Origin: CAYZEZ01 sp964477295
GTDB taxonomy: Bacteria > Bacteroidota > Bacteroidia > Bacteroidales > SM23-62
Direction: 5' to 3'
DNA: 11,921 bases
Assembly: GCA_964477295.1 (NCBI GenBank)
Contig: CAYZEZ010000142.1
Location: 1-11,921, forward strand
Position numbers and translations under genes: made by a program. Positions within the stretch are counted from its first letter, which is position 1. Every line of letters begins with the position of its first letter. This document shows, piece after piece, positions 1 to 7,826 of this stretch. A model generated the notes under the pieces. It was given only the letters and a program-made list of their open reading frames with translations, was not told the origin of the DNA and made no database searches.

Positions 1-1299
1 GGATTTTCAACGATTCTGGGACAAAACGGCGCAGATATTTACAATAATCCAGCCTATGGAGCTGACAGTGTTTCCAGGATGAATTGCGCAAACCATCTTT
101 CTACCATGAGTGAATTCATGAAGATCAATTTGTATAGTTATGCGCTAAGTTCATGGATGGTTGTATTTGACGAATGTCCTGCTTCCAGTAAAAATATTTA
201 TTTGTATGGCGTAAAGATCTACAGGGAATTAATAACAAACGAGAAAGACCCTGAACGGATAAACCAGCTGGTTGATACGCTGATGTTGATTTATGATCGC
301 AGAATTGAGAATTTCGGACAGGAAGGATTGGTGTTGGGAAGAAAAGGGATTGATTTACTGCGGTATAAGAGCGAAGCTATTGAAGAAGCATATGGCTATC
401 TGGCACAATCGATTGAAATTAGCAAAGATAAGACTGAAGAGGCCGTGATAGTTACTTACATGCAGATCACCAATGCTCTGTTTAAGATGGGTAAGCTTGA
501 TGCTCAGAAAGTCATCGATAACTACCTGGTATCTACTGATATCCTCGATGCAATGTTAAAGAAAGGTACCGATGACCGTGCCGAGACAGCTCTGAGTAAT
601 GTGGAAGCTATTTTTTCCGAGAGTGGAGCAGCTGGATGCGATGACCTGATAAATATCTTTACGCCAAAATTTGAAGAGACGCCGGAGGATATAGAATTTT
701 TAAAAAAATTAACCACATTGCTTAAAAAGCAAAGATGTGAAGGGTCAGATCTTTTTGCTGCTGCCTCAGAATCGCTCTATACACTTGAACCCTCATCCGG
801 TGCTGCATATAACCTTGCTAAATTGTTCCTGGTGCGTGAAGATTATAAAAAATCAGCCTCTTATTATGAAGAAGCGATCAAGCTTGAAGAGGATCCCGAT
901 ACAAAAGCAAATTACTTCTATGAACTTGCCCTGATTGAGTTCACGAAATTCGACCAGTACGGTGAGTCGAGAAGTAATGCACTGGCAGCCATCAAATTAA
1001 ATCCCGATTGGGGAGCTCCGTATATTCTTATAGGAAATTTATATGCTTCCAGCAGTAAAACCTGCGGGGAAAACGATTTCGAAAAGAGTACCATATTCTG
1101 GGTGGCAGTTGATAAATTTATAAAAGCAAAAAACGTAGATGAGTCTGTTACAGCTGAAGCAAATGAACTGATCAATAAATATGCACAATACTTCCCAAAC
1201 GTGGAGGATGCCTTTTTCTATGGGTTCCAGGAAGGGCAAGACTATACAGTAGGATGCTGGATCAACGAATCAACAACTGTAAGAACAAGATCTAATTAA
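1..1299 (+). CDS. Tetratricopeptide-repeat protein, 5' end cut by the window edge
   Basis: The reading frame is open from base 1, so this is the 3' part of a longer gene; 432 residues are visible and the ATG at 79 is internal. The missing piece should be short and probably holds a signal peptide. The N-terminal part carries the pattern ALSSWMVVFDECPASSKNIY, which I recognise from Bacteroidota TPR proteins. Helical pairs follow throughout, for example the TPR-like stretch from AAYNLAKLFLVREDYKKSAS to the YYEEAIKLEED segment (roughly bases 800-900), then ALAAIKLNPDWGAPYILIGN around 980-1040. TPRs are protein-interaction scaffolds; no enzymatic motif is visible. The C-terminus ends with a Cys/Trp-containing tail (VGCWINESTTVRTR). 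A period-7 repeat array starts 4 bp after the stop. TPR family assignment is fairly sure; the biological role is unknown. Confidence 0.8.
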   Translation, partial: GFSTILGQNGADIYNNPAYGADSVSRMNCANHLSTMSEFMKINLYSYALSSWMVVFDECPASSKNIYLYGVKIYRELITNEKDPERINQLVDTLMLIYDRRIENFGQEGLVLGRKGIDLLRYKSEAIEEAYGYLAQSIEISKDKTEEAVIVTYMQITNALFKMGKLDAQKVIDNYLVSTDILDAMLKKGTDDRAETALSNVEAIFSESGAAGCDDLINIFTPKFEETPEDIEFLKKLTTLLKKQRCEGSDLFAAASESLYTLEPSSGAAYNLAKLFLVREDYKKSASYYEEAIKLEEDPDTKANYFYELALIEFTKFDQYGESRSNALAAIKLNPDWGAPYILIGNLYASSSKTCGENDFEKSTIFWVAVDKFIKAKNVDESVTAEANELINKYAQYFPNVEDAFFYGFQEGQDYTVGCWINESTTVRTRSN

Positions 1300-1303
1300 C
1301 CTA

Positions 1304-1350
1304 AGTTGCGAGTTGCGAGTTGCTAGTTGCTAGTTACGAGTTGCTAGTTG
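1304..1350 (+). repeat. Heptanucleotide tandem repeat array A (AGTTGCK)
   Basis: Almost seven consecutive 7-bp units are visible: AGTTGCG twice, AGTTGCT twice, AGTTACG, AGTTGCT and a partial AGTTG. The array begins 4 bp after the TPR gene stop codon. Imperfect units suggest slippage expansion followed by drift. Related period-7 arrays lie at 1434-1468, 9372-9406 and 9992-10026. Confidence 0.85.
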
Positions 1351-1433
1351 TCTGAATAATAGCCACTTATGATTTAGTCAATTACACCTATTTGAAAACG
1401 GCAAAACAACTAAGTCATTGAATATTAATGTTA

Positions 1434-1468
1434 TAACTAGTAACTAGTATCCAGTATATAGCAACTTG
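1434..1468 (-). repeat. Heptanucleotide repeat array B, inverted relative to array A
   Basis: Five contiguous 7-bp units read TAACTAG, TAACTAG, TATCCAG, TATATAG and CAACTTG on the plus strand. On the minus strand they read as AGTTGCT-like units ending in CTAGTTA repeats, the same theme as array A. The two arrays therefore form an imperfect inverted pair around 83 bp of unique sequence (1351-1433). The unit sequence is more degraded than in array A. Confidence 0.65.
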
Positions 1469-1648
1469 AATTAATTAGGAGTATACTCTGCGACAGATTT
1501 GATTCTATTCCTATCATCCTTTCAAATCGACCAGGCAACAAATAACATTTCTATACCATACTTGCCGATCTACCTCATTTACTTCTTCTTTCTGTCAGGT
1601 TAAGAAATATTGATTTTCATGTACCTGTTTATATGGAATATTCTAAAT

Positions 1649-1665
1649 TTAACATAAAATTAATA
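1649..1665 (+). promoter_or_regulatory. Candidate response-regulator box upstream of the PiT gene
   Basis: The sequence is TTAACA, five spacer bases, then TTAATA, so two similar hexamers have an 11-bp period. OmpR/PhoB-family regulators typically bind direct repeats about one helical turn apart, and TTAACA-like hexamers are the known Bacillus PhoP half-site. The first 11 bases (TTAACATAAAA) recur exactly in the 5251-5413 divergent region. It lies about 75-90 bp before the PiT start. Functional assignment is inference; AT-rich DNA makes chance matches plausible. Confidence 0.3.
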
Positions 1666-1739
1666 TTGAGAGTCTGATCTTCCCTAAATGGAATAAACAA
1701 TTATATTATTTTTACCTCGTTCATTTCTCATAAACAAGA

Positions 1740-4013
1740 ATGGAGATTTATTATATTATCATTGTCGCTGTTCTATTCCTCCTCGCAATTTCCGACCTGA
1801 TTGTTGGTGTTAGTAACGACGCAGTTAATTTTCTGAATTCAGCAATTGGTTCAAAAGCTTCCGCTTTCCGTTGGATCATAATCACTGCAGCCGCAGGTGT
1901 ATTAATCGGAGCCACCTTTTCGAGTGGTATGATGGAAGTTGCCAGGAAAGGGATCTTTCATCCGGATCAGTTCGTTTTCGCTGAGATCATGATCATTTTC
2001 CTTGCGGTTATGATGACTGATATTCTTTTGCTCGACCTCTTTAATACTTTCGGACTTCCTACCTCTACAACTGTTTCAATCGTTTTCGAGTTATTGGGAG
2101 CAGCCGTTGCTGTCTCTATTATAAAAATCCGGCACACAGGTGAAGCCCTGGCCAATATGAGCAATTATATTAATACAAGTTCTGCCCTGTTGATCATCTC
2201 CGGTATCCTGTTATCCGTATTTATTGCTTTTCTGGTTGGGATTATTATACAATGGATAGTACGGGTTGCATTTACATTTAGTTATGAAAAAATGTACCGG
2301 TATGTGACTTCCGTTTGGGGAGGTATTGCCATTAGTATCATTACTTATTTCATTGTAATTAAAGGGGCTAAGGGATCTTCACTGCTACCTCAAAATTCAG
2401 TAACCTGGATTAAAGACCATACCTGGATGATACTTTTATTCAGCCTTATAGGTTGGTCAGTCATATTTCAGATAATAATCCTTCTTACGCGGATAAATAT
2501 TCTGAAAGTTATTGTTATGATCGGCACATTTGCTTTGGCCATGGCTTTTGCAGGTAATGACCTGGTAAACTTTATTGGTGTTCCCATGGCAGGATTTGAA
2601 TCCTTCAAATCCTTTTCCACTGCCAGCCTTTCAGATCCCTCTGCGTTTTCTATGACGTCCCTTGCAGGTCCAATTAAAACGCCCATATTTTTTCTGCTGG
2701 CAGCGGGTGCCATAATGGTTGGGACATTGTTTTTCTCCAGAAAAGCAAGATCTGTCACTGCTACAACGATTGATCTCAGCAGGCAGGATGAGGGCCATGA
2801 AAGATTTAATTCGTCCCTGCTGGCCAGAAATCTGGTCAGAGGTTCCATTCATGTTAATAATGTTTTTTCAAGGATCTTTTCAAAATCATTAAAAGGAAAT
2901 ATCGATAAACGATTTGATCAAAAAGCCTTTAGGGATAGAAAAAAGAAAGAAAATATCTCTTTTGATCTTGTCAGAGCTTCTGTTAATCTTGTGGTGGCCA
3001 GTGCACTAATCGCATTGGGAACATCTTTAAAATTGCCTTTATCAACTACCTACGTAACATTTATGGTTGCCATGGGAACATCACTGGCTGACCGTGCCTG
3101 GGGCAGGGAAAGTGCAGTGTACCGGATTACAGGCGTAATTACAGTAATTGGAGGTTGGTTCTTCACTGCCCTGTGTGCATTTATCGTTTCATTCGTTCTG
3201 GCCCTCCTCATTCATCTCGGAGGGTTCATTACCATAAGTATAATGCTCCTGCTATCCGTGTTCCTTATCATTAAAACACATGGTCTTCACAGAAGAAGAG
3301 ACCAAAAGGAAAAATCTATCATTGAGGAATCCGTATTTTCATACGGTGATGATAAAAATGTTATAGATTCCTGTAATAAAAATGTCAGAAAAACCCTCTC
3401 CCCGATACCCGAGATATATGTGATATTGATCGATGCCCTGTCTGAAACGAAAAGAAAGAAATCAAAAAAGGCCATGGAAGAGGCAAATGAATTAGGAAAA
3501 TTCACCAAGCGTTTAAGAAATAACCTCCCGCAGGTTATTTCAAAATTAAATGTGGATGAAGTTGAGACAGGTCATCATTATGTGCAGGTGATAGACTATT
3601 TAAGTGAAACCGTGAATTGCCTTATTCATATTGCTCATCCCATATTTGAATATATCGATAACAACCACCCGCCATTATCTTCAGCCCAGATAGAAGATCT
3701 TAAGGATTTCAGCATCCAGTTAAACAAATTGTTCAAAGATGTGCGTAAAATACTTTCTGAGAGCACATTTGAGAATATTGACAAAATTGTTACCCGGCAA
3801 CAAGAGTTAATGGAACTGATCATTAAAATGAATAAGCGTCAGCTGAAAAGAATAAAGAATCAGGAGAATGGAACCAAAAACAGTGCGCTGTATATGAACA
3901 TTCTTTCGGAATCAAAAAACCTTCTTTTACATACAGTTCATCTTATAAAGGCAACAATGGCCTTCGTTCATTATAGCCTTAATAACGGCACATTGGTTAA
4001 GAATGAAAACTAA
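1740..4013 (+). CDS. PiT-family inorganic phosphate transporter with C-terminal PhoU-like domain
   Basis: This 757-residue inner-membrane protein probably imports phosphate with a coupling cation. It shows the duplicated PHO4/PiT signature: GVSNDAVNFL at residues 23-32 and AGNDLVNFIG at 271-280. Each half also has a Pro-Ser/Thr-rich motif, FGLPTSTTVS at 104-113 and LKLPLSTTYVTF at 430-441. Hydrophobic segments fill residues 1-335 and 410-512, separated by a charged loop (about 335-405). The DRAWGRESAVYRI region (451-463) is typical of the family. Residues about 520-757 are soluble, helical and PhoU/DUF47-like (GHHYVQVIDYLSE, then IAHPIFEYIDNNHPPL), probably a cytosolic regulatory domain. The ATG at 1740 starts right before the first membrane helix; no strong ribosome-binding site is seen, as is common in Bacteroidota. 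It converges with the response-regulator gene. Confidence 0.92.
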   Translation: MEIYYIIIVAVLFLLAISDLIVGVSNDAVNFLNSAIGSKASAFRWIIITAAAGVLIGATFSSGMMEVARKGIFHPDQFVFAEIMIIFLAVMMTDILLLDLFNTFGLPTSTTVSIVFELLGAAVAVSIIKIRHTGEALANMSNYINTSSALLIISGILLSVFIAFLVGIIIQWIVRVAFTFSYEKMYRYVTSVWGGIAISIITYFIVIKGAKGSSLLPQNSVTWIKDHTWMILLFSLIGWSVIFQIIILLTRINILKVIVMIGTFALAMAFAGNDLVNFIGVPMAGFESFKSFSTASLSDPSAFSMTSLAGPIKTPIFFLLAAGAIMVGTLFFSRKARSVTATTIDLSRQDEGHERFNSSLLARNLVRGSIHVNNVFSRIFSKSLKGNIDKRFDQKAFRDRKKKENISFDLVRASVNLVVASALIALGTSLKLPLSTTYVTFMVAMGTSLADRAWGRESAVYRITGVITVIGGWFFTALCAFIVSFVLALLIHLGGFITISIMLLLSVFLIIKTHGLHRRRDQKEKSIIEESVFSYGDDKNVIDSCNKNVRKTLSPIPEIYVILIDALSETKRKKSKKAMEEANELGKFTKRLRNNLPQVISKLNVDEVETGHHYVQVIDYLSETVNCLIHIAHPIFEYIDNNHPPLSSAQIEDLKDFSIQLNKLFKDVRKILSESTFENIDKIVTRQQELMELIIKMNKRQLKRIKNQENGTKNSALYMNILSESKNLLLHTVHLIKATMAFVHYSLNNGTLVKNEN

Positions 4014-4029
4014 AAACTGAATTTTGATA

Positions 4030-4048
4030 CCCGGGATTTGAGACCGGG
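4030..4048. terminator. Weak hairpin between convergent PiT and response-regulator genes
   Basis: CCCGG at 4030-4034 and CCGGG at 4044-4048 can pair into a 5-bp GC stem with a 9-base loop, in the 66-bp gap between two convergent genes. There is no U-tract on either side, so it is a poor intrinsic terminator; it may be coincidental. Confidence 0.25.
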
Positions 4049-4079
4049 ATAAATCATGAATCAGTGAAGGAGGTACCTG

Positions 4080-4784
4080 CTAGCCTACAAATTTATAACC
4101 AACACCCTTTATCGTCTTTATATATTCCTCCCCTATTTTTTCCCTCAGTTTACGTATATGAACATCAATTGTCCTGTCACCAACAATGATCTTATCTCCC
4201 CATACGGAATGAAAAATTTCCTCCCGGGTGAATACTTTTTCAGGCCGGGAGATTAAAATATTAAGCAGTTCAAATTCTTTTTTCGGGAGAGCAATATCTT
4301 TCCCGTCTTTAACTACTAAATACCTGTCTTTATCGATAACAAAACCAGCCTTACTTTCCACAATTTTTGCCGACGAAACAATTGCTTCATCGGTTGAATG
4401 GTATCTTTTGAGAAGAGCCCTGATACGACTCAGAAGTACTTTTGGCTTAATTGGTTTGGTTATGTAATCGTCTCCGCCTGCATCAAATCCGGCAATCTGG
4501 GAATAATCCTCACCCCTGGCTGTAAGAAATGCGATAATGGTTTTATTCAGGGAAGATATTTTCCTAATTTCCTCGCAGGTTTCCACACCATCCATTTCAG
4601 GCATCATGATATCGAGCAGGATGATATGCGGAATTGTCTCCCTGGCTTTTTTTACAGCCTCAATACCATTATTGACAGAATAGACTTTAAATCCTTCTTT
4701 CTTAAGATTATACCTAATAAATTCAATGCTGTCAGGATCGTCATCAACAAGCAGAATCTTATAATTCTCAAATTCCGTCACCAT
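4080..4784 (-). CDS. PhoB/OmpR-family response regulator
   Basis: This 234-residue two-component transcription factor has full family length. The receiver domain (about residues 9-125) shows the acidic pocket DDD at 14-16, phospho-acceptor D58 in LLDIMMPEMDG, T88 in FLTAR and K110 in the TKP motif. The winged-helix output domain occupies about 140-234, with FTREEIFHSVWG and the recognition region DRTIDVHIRKLREKIG, and ends with the typical IKGVGYKF. All key residues are present, so it should be phosphorylatable. No histidine kinase is encoded in the window. Its position, tail-to-tail with the phosphate transporter and near a porin, fits a PhoB-like role, but the family also includes regulators of other stresses. 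The start is ATG at 4784. Confidence 0.9.
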   Translation of the reverse strand: MVTEFENYKILLVDDDPDSIEFIRYNLKKEGFKVYSVNNGIEAVKKARETIPHIILLDIMMPEMDGVETCEEIRKISSLNKTIIAFLTARGEDYSQIAGFDAGGDDYITKPIKPKVLLSRIRALLKRYHSTDEAIVSSAKIVESKAGFVIDKDRYLVVKDGKDIALPKKEFELLNILISRPEKVFTREEIFHSVWGDKIIVGDRTIDVHIRKLREKIGEEYIKTIKGVGYKFVG

Positions 4785-4852
4785 ATATGCGAATTTTCAT
4801 TTTGGACGATAATCTAAAATTATAAAATATCTTGAATATTAGATCTAACGAT

Positions 4853-4886
4853 AAAAAAAGAAGCTGTCTCAAAAGTGCCTTTTTTT
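4853..4886 (-). terminator. Probable intrinsic terminator after the beta-sandwich protein gene
   Basis: On the minus strand, AAAAAAAGGC can pair with GCTTCTTTTTTT through a two-base bulge, and the structure ends in seven T residues. It lies 17 bp beyond the stop of the small exported protein and about 70 bp before the response-regulator start, so it probably separates the two into different transcripts. The A7/T7 symmetry makes it potentially bidirectional. Confidence 0.45.
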
Positions 4887-4903
4887 AATTTAATAATTTC
4901 AGG

Positions 4904-5251
4904 TTACAGGGGCTTTTGTTTCTCTATCAGTATCTCAAGTTCTTTATTGTATGAGGAACTTGACAAATTCGCTTCAATGCGCTTTTCCTCATAAGAGATA
5001 TAGTCAGTTTTTATCTTATACCGACCAGGTTTTAAAACGCTGAGCTCAAATTTCCCTTCAAAGTCTGTGTATGTCATTTTATCGGTATTATCAATTTCAA
5101 CCATCACACCTGCCAGGTACTCTCCTGAGTCTTTATCCTTAATGGTTCCTTCCAGCAAAAAAGCCCCGGATGTTTTTTGATTTTTCTCATCACCATCAGC
5201 CACAAGAGGCAGTGTGAAAAGCATTAGAAGTAAAACAATTGTATATCTCAT
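4904..5251 (-). CDS. Small exported protein with carboxypeptidase-regulatory-like domain
   Basis: I choose the ATG at 5251, giving 115 residues; the frame extends upstream only to a TTG at 5275, which would put eight polar residues before the signal peptide. Residues 1-20 (MRYTIVLLLMLFTLPLVADG) form a signal peptide. The rest is one beta-sandwich of the CarboxypepD_reg-like type seen at the N-terminus of TonB-dependent receptors: LLEGTIKDKDSGEYLAGVMV, a D/T-rich turn with TDFEGKFEL, then LKPGRYKIKTDYISYEE. Here it stands alone with no receptor attached, so it is probably a free periplasmic or surface protein of unknown role. It is divergent from the porin gene and shares its upstream region. 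Confidence 0.75.
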   Translation of the reverse strand: MRYTIVLLLMLFTLPLVADGDEKNQKTSGAFLLEGTIKDKDSGEYLAGVMVEIDNTDKMTYTDFEGKFELSVLKPGRYKIKTDYISYEEKRIEANLSSSSYNKELEILIEKQKPL

Positions 5252-5300
5252 TTTTATTGATTTATGCAGTTTCAATTTTGGATGTAATAATATTGCATAG

Positions 5301-5340
5301 TTGTTAACTGTTAATTATTCGTTGTTTATTTTTATGTTAA
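5301..5340. promoter_or_regulatory. Cluster of TGTTAA/TTAACA hexamers in the divergent intergenic region
   Basis: The 161-bp gap between the divergent beta-sandwich and porin genes holds TTGTTAA (5301-5307), CTGTTAA (5308-5314), TTGTTTA (5322-5328) and ATGTTAA (5334-5340). On the minus strand these read as TTAACA-type hexamers. The outermost one extends to TTAACATAAAA, identical to the motif upstream of the PiT gene. Spacing is irregular (7, 14 and 12 bp), although the first and third-from-first TTAACA units read on the minus strand are 33 bp apart, three 11-bp turns. This is a candidate operator for the local response regulator. Confidence 0.3.
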
Positions 5341-5412
5341 GTTTATCAACAATGAATCATTCTACTTCATATTAATTTAACTTTAAACCCATCCATTAAT
5401 TCATTGTCAGCC

Positions 5413-6426
5413 ATGCGAATAAAAAGGCATCTGTTGTTAATCTCATTATTGGTATTACCCTTTATTAATCTCTCTGCTCAAATAGACACGCTGCCTACTC
5501 CACCTGATTACCCGGCAGGGAAAGTATATGGTCGGATCTTCGCCAATGTATACAGGAGCATAGGCCATGAAAACAAATCTGCAGCTTTCGAGGTAAGAAG
5601 AGCCTACTTCGGATATTCTGCAAACCTTAACGAATATTTTTCTGCTGAAGTGAAATTGGATATTGGCAGTCCAAATGATATTTCCGAATATTCCAGGATA
5701 AGAAGATATGCTTATTTTAAAACGGCAGCATTATATTACAAGAAAAACAAAATCTATTTCAAGTTCGGTATCATTGATATAGATCATTTTGACCTTCAGG
5801 AAAGATGGTGGGGACACAGATACATTGAAAAATCTTTCCAGGACAAATTTAAATTTGGAAATAAGGCAGATCTGGGTGCAAGTTTTCATTACCGGTTCAG
5901 CCCAATTATATCTGCTGATATAACCATGATGAACGGTGAAGGGTATGCAAACCTGCAAAGTGACGATCATTTTAAAACAGGACTTGGCGTTTCGGTTTAT
6001 CCACATAAAGATCTAATAATCAGGGTGTTTTCAGATATTGTAAAGAACAACATTTCACAATCGACATTATCCACCTTTCTGGGTTATAAATTCAGACCTG
6101 TAACGATAGGGCTTGAATATAACTACAAATTCAATAAAAGTCATTTACCCGATCACGACCAGTGGGGATATTCATCCTATATTTCATATCAGCTGAATGA
6201 AAAATTCGAATTATTCGGACGGTATGACAGGTTGATGTCAAATATACTGAATGAAAGCGATCAGCCATGGAACCTTGCAGAAGATGGATCCTCCATTATA
6301 TCAGGTCTGGAATATCAACCTGTTAAAGGATTAAAGATGGCATTGAATTACCAGGACTGGTACCCTTATGCAGCCAATCTGGATAACCAGACATATGTTT
6401 TCTTAAATTTTGAAATCAGGTTTTAA
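5413..6426 (+). CDS. Outer-membrane beta-barrel porin
   Basis: I choose the ATG at 5413 (337 residues); the frame could also start at a TTG at 5404 three codons earlier. Residues 1-22 are a signal peptide ending ...FINLSA before QIDTL. The mature protein alternates short amphipathic strands and turns, begins with YGRIFANVYRSIG and ends in an aromatic terminal residue (NFEIRF), as in outer-membrane barrels. The region EVRRAYFGYSANLNEYFSAE resembles phosphate-selective porin O/P-type and related Bacteroidota porins. Next to a phosphate transporter, an anion or phosphate channel is plausible, but selectivity cannot be read from the sequence. It lies 19 bp upstream of the lipoprotein gene, so the two are almost certainly co-transcribed. 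Confidence 0.8.
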   Translation: MRIKRHLLLISLLVLPFINLSAQIDTLPTPPDYPAGKVYGRIFANVYRSIGHENKSAAFEVRRAYFGYSANLNEYFSAEVKLDIGSPNDISEYSRIRRYAYFKTAALYYKKNKIYFKFGIIDIDHFDLQERWWGHRYIEKSFQDKFKFGNKADLGASFHYRFSPIISADITMMNGEGYANLQSDDHFKTGLGVSVYPHKDLIIRVFSDIVKNNISQSTLSTFLGYKFRPVTIGLEYNYKFNKSHLPDHDQWGYSSYISYQLNEKFELFGRYDRLMSNILNESDQPWNLAEDGSSIISGLEYQPVKGLKMALNYQDWYPYAANLDNQTYVFLNFEIRF

Positions 6427-6445
6427 CCGATAAAAACATACTCTA

Positions 6446-7792
6446 TTGAAATCAAATCATCTTTTTTTTATTCTAATTCTGATATTGGCCTTTTCGGTTC
6501 AAAACTGCAGGAAAAGCGAATATATCATTGATGAAGAGGAAACGGTCCGGGACCTTGGAAGTGGAACGGGGACTGTAACATGGACCAAAGATAAAACCTA
6601 TCTCCTTGAGGGATTTGTTTTTGTCAATGACGGGCAAATCCTTACAATAGAAGCTGGTGCCGTCATACGTGCAAGAACCGGGCAGGGTACCTCAGCAAGT
6701 GCACTGATCGTCGCAAAAGGAGGCAGGATAAATGCAGAAGGAACCCCAACAGAACCAATTATTTTCACGTGTGAAGGAGATGACCTGAAAGGATCGGTTC
6801 CGGTAAAAGCAAATGGTCTTTGGGGTGGACTTATTATCCTTGGGAATGCCAGGTTGAATTCAGAATTCAATGAAAATTCGATTGAAGGGATCCCAATCAG
6901 TGAACCCAGAAGCGTTTATGGGGGCAATTATGATGATGATAACTCAGGTATCGTGAAATATGTTTCAATCCGACATGGTGGAACAAATATTGGTGAAGGA
7001 AATGAGATCAATGGATTGACCCTGGGTGGCGTGGGAAGCGGGACCATCATTGAACATGTTGAAGTCATTTCAAATACCGATGACGGATTTGAGTTTTTTG
7101 GTGGTACCGTCAATTGCAAATACCTTGTTGCTGCATTTTGCGGAGATGATGCATATGATTATGATGAAGGCTACCGGGGAAACGGTCAATTCTGGTTAGG
7201 CATTGAGGCAGAAAACGGAGGAGACCATCTACTGGAAGCCAACGGTGGCATATTCCCGGAAAATGGACGGCCTTATTCTATACCATCACTGTATAATATA
7301 ACCCTCATTGGATCAGGACATGATTCTGGGTTAAGATTGATCGAATTCAGCAGAAATGCAGGCGGTATAATAGCTAACTCCATCCTTGCAAACCAACAAT
7401 ATGGAGTAGCTCTTGAATATAAGGAAGATTTAGAGAGCAGCTATCAGCAATTTGTTAATCAACACTTACAGTTATTGAATAATCTTTTTTATGACATCCA
7501 TGATAATGATCCTGATAACCAATTCTTTGTTTATGCTGAAAATGCTCTGGATATAAGCGAAGAGGACTCCGGCTTCAAAGATCATTTTGAGGATGGAAAT
7601 AACAAGATAAAGGACCCAGGAATTATCTATTCCGGTGGATCATTAAACCCGGTTCCACAGATTTCTTTTGATACCCTTGCTGAGAATCCATCAGAATGGT
7701 TTGATGAAGTTGGATTTAAAGGTGCCTTCGGTACATTTAACTGGGCCTCCGGCTGGACACTTCTAAGCCAGTCGGGGTATCTGAGCGATTAA
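6446..7792 (+). CDS. Beta-helix-like surface lipoprotein with TTG start
   Basis: This 448-residue protein starts at TTG: the upstream in-frame stop is at 6431-6433, and no ATG, GTG or other start lies between that stop and the signal peptide. The signal peptide (MKSNHLFFILILILAFSVQN) is followed by C21, the likely lipidation site. After a linker comes a repeat-rich fold typical of right-handed parallel beta-helices: LTIEAGAVIRA (66-76), ALIVAKGGRINAEGTPTEPI (86-105), LWGGLIILGNARLN (125-138) and IIEHVEVISNTDDGFEFFGG (201-220). An acidic segment CGDDAYDYDEGYRG (232-245) could bind metal ions. I have seen such WGGLIILG proteins in other genomes but no established function. Co-transcription with the porin suggests a linked role in nutrient capture at the outer membrane. 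No C-terminal sorting domain is evident. Confidence 0.72.
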   Translation: MKSNHLFFILILILAFSVQNCRKSEYIIDEEETVRDLGSGTGTVTWTKDKTYLLEGFVFVNDGQILTIEAGAVIRARTGQGTSASALIVAKGGRINAEGTPTEPIIFTCEGDDLKGSVPVKANGLWGGLIILGNARLNSEFNENSIEGIPISEPRSVYGGNYDDDNSGIVKYVSIRHGGTNIGEGNEINGLTLGGVGSGTIIEHVEVISNTDDGFEFFGGTVNCKYLVAAFCGDDAYDYDEGYRGNGQFWLGIEAENGGDHLLEANGGIFPENGRPYSIPSLYNITLIGSGHDSGLRLIEFSRNAGGIIANSILANQQYGVALEYKEDLESSYQQFVNQHLQLLNNLFYDIHDNDPDNQFFVYAENALDISEEDSGFKDHFEDGNNKIKDPGIIYSGGSLNPVPQISFDTLAENPSEWFDEVGFKGAFGTFNWASGWTLLSQSGYLSD

Positions 7793-7826
7793 AATACCTA
7801 ATAAATGTTGTAACAATTTCTTAATC

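Larger units (their letters stand above)
1300..1739. other. 440-bp non-coding region between the TPR gene and the PiT gene
   Basis: No convincing coding region is seen on either strand. Contents are heptad arrays A and B with the unique segment between them, a perfect 10-bp palindrome GAGTATACTC at 1479-1488, and an AT-rich stretch from about 1600 that is the likely promoter region of the phosphate transporter. The motif TTAACATAAAA at 1649-1659 recurs upstream of the porin. No clear rho-independent terminator for the TPR gene is visible. Confidence 0.6.

Noticed and set aside
1304..1350. CRISPR-like array
   Set aside because: The units are 7 bp and directly abutting with no spacers, and no cas gene is present.
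1479..1488. Perfect 10-bp palindrome GAGTATACTC in the intergenic region
   Set aside because: It is short and isolated, with no second copy or clear promoter alignment, so an operator call is not supported.
2468..2848. 126-codon minus-strand open frame within the phosphate transporter gene
   Set aside because: It overlaps the well-conserved second PiT repeat in another frame and has no supporting context.
4398..4817. 139-codon open frame on the plus strand opposite the response regulator
   Set aside because: It is antisense to a gene with all receiver and winged-helix motifs intact, and its translation shows no recognisable domain or signal.
4860..4880. AAGCTGTCTCAAAAGT resembling terminal sequences of some insertion elements
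   Set aside because: No transposase, matching second end or target-site duplication is visible, and a terminator hairpin explains the sequence better.
5301..5314. TTGTTAA-CTGTTAA as another heptad repeat array
   Set aside because: Only two adjacent units keep the 7-bp phase, it is not at a gene end, and it is better described as part of the hexamer cluster in the divergent promoter region.
7793..7826. Possible terminator between the convergent lipoprotein and DUF4301 genes
   Set aside because: Only a 4-bp TTGT/ACAA inverted repeat with no T-tract is present, too weak to call.
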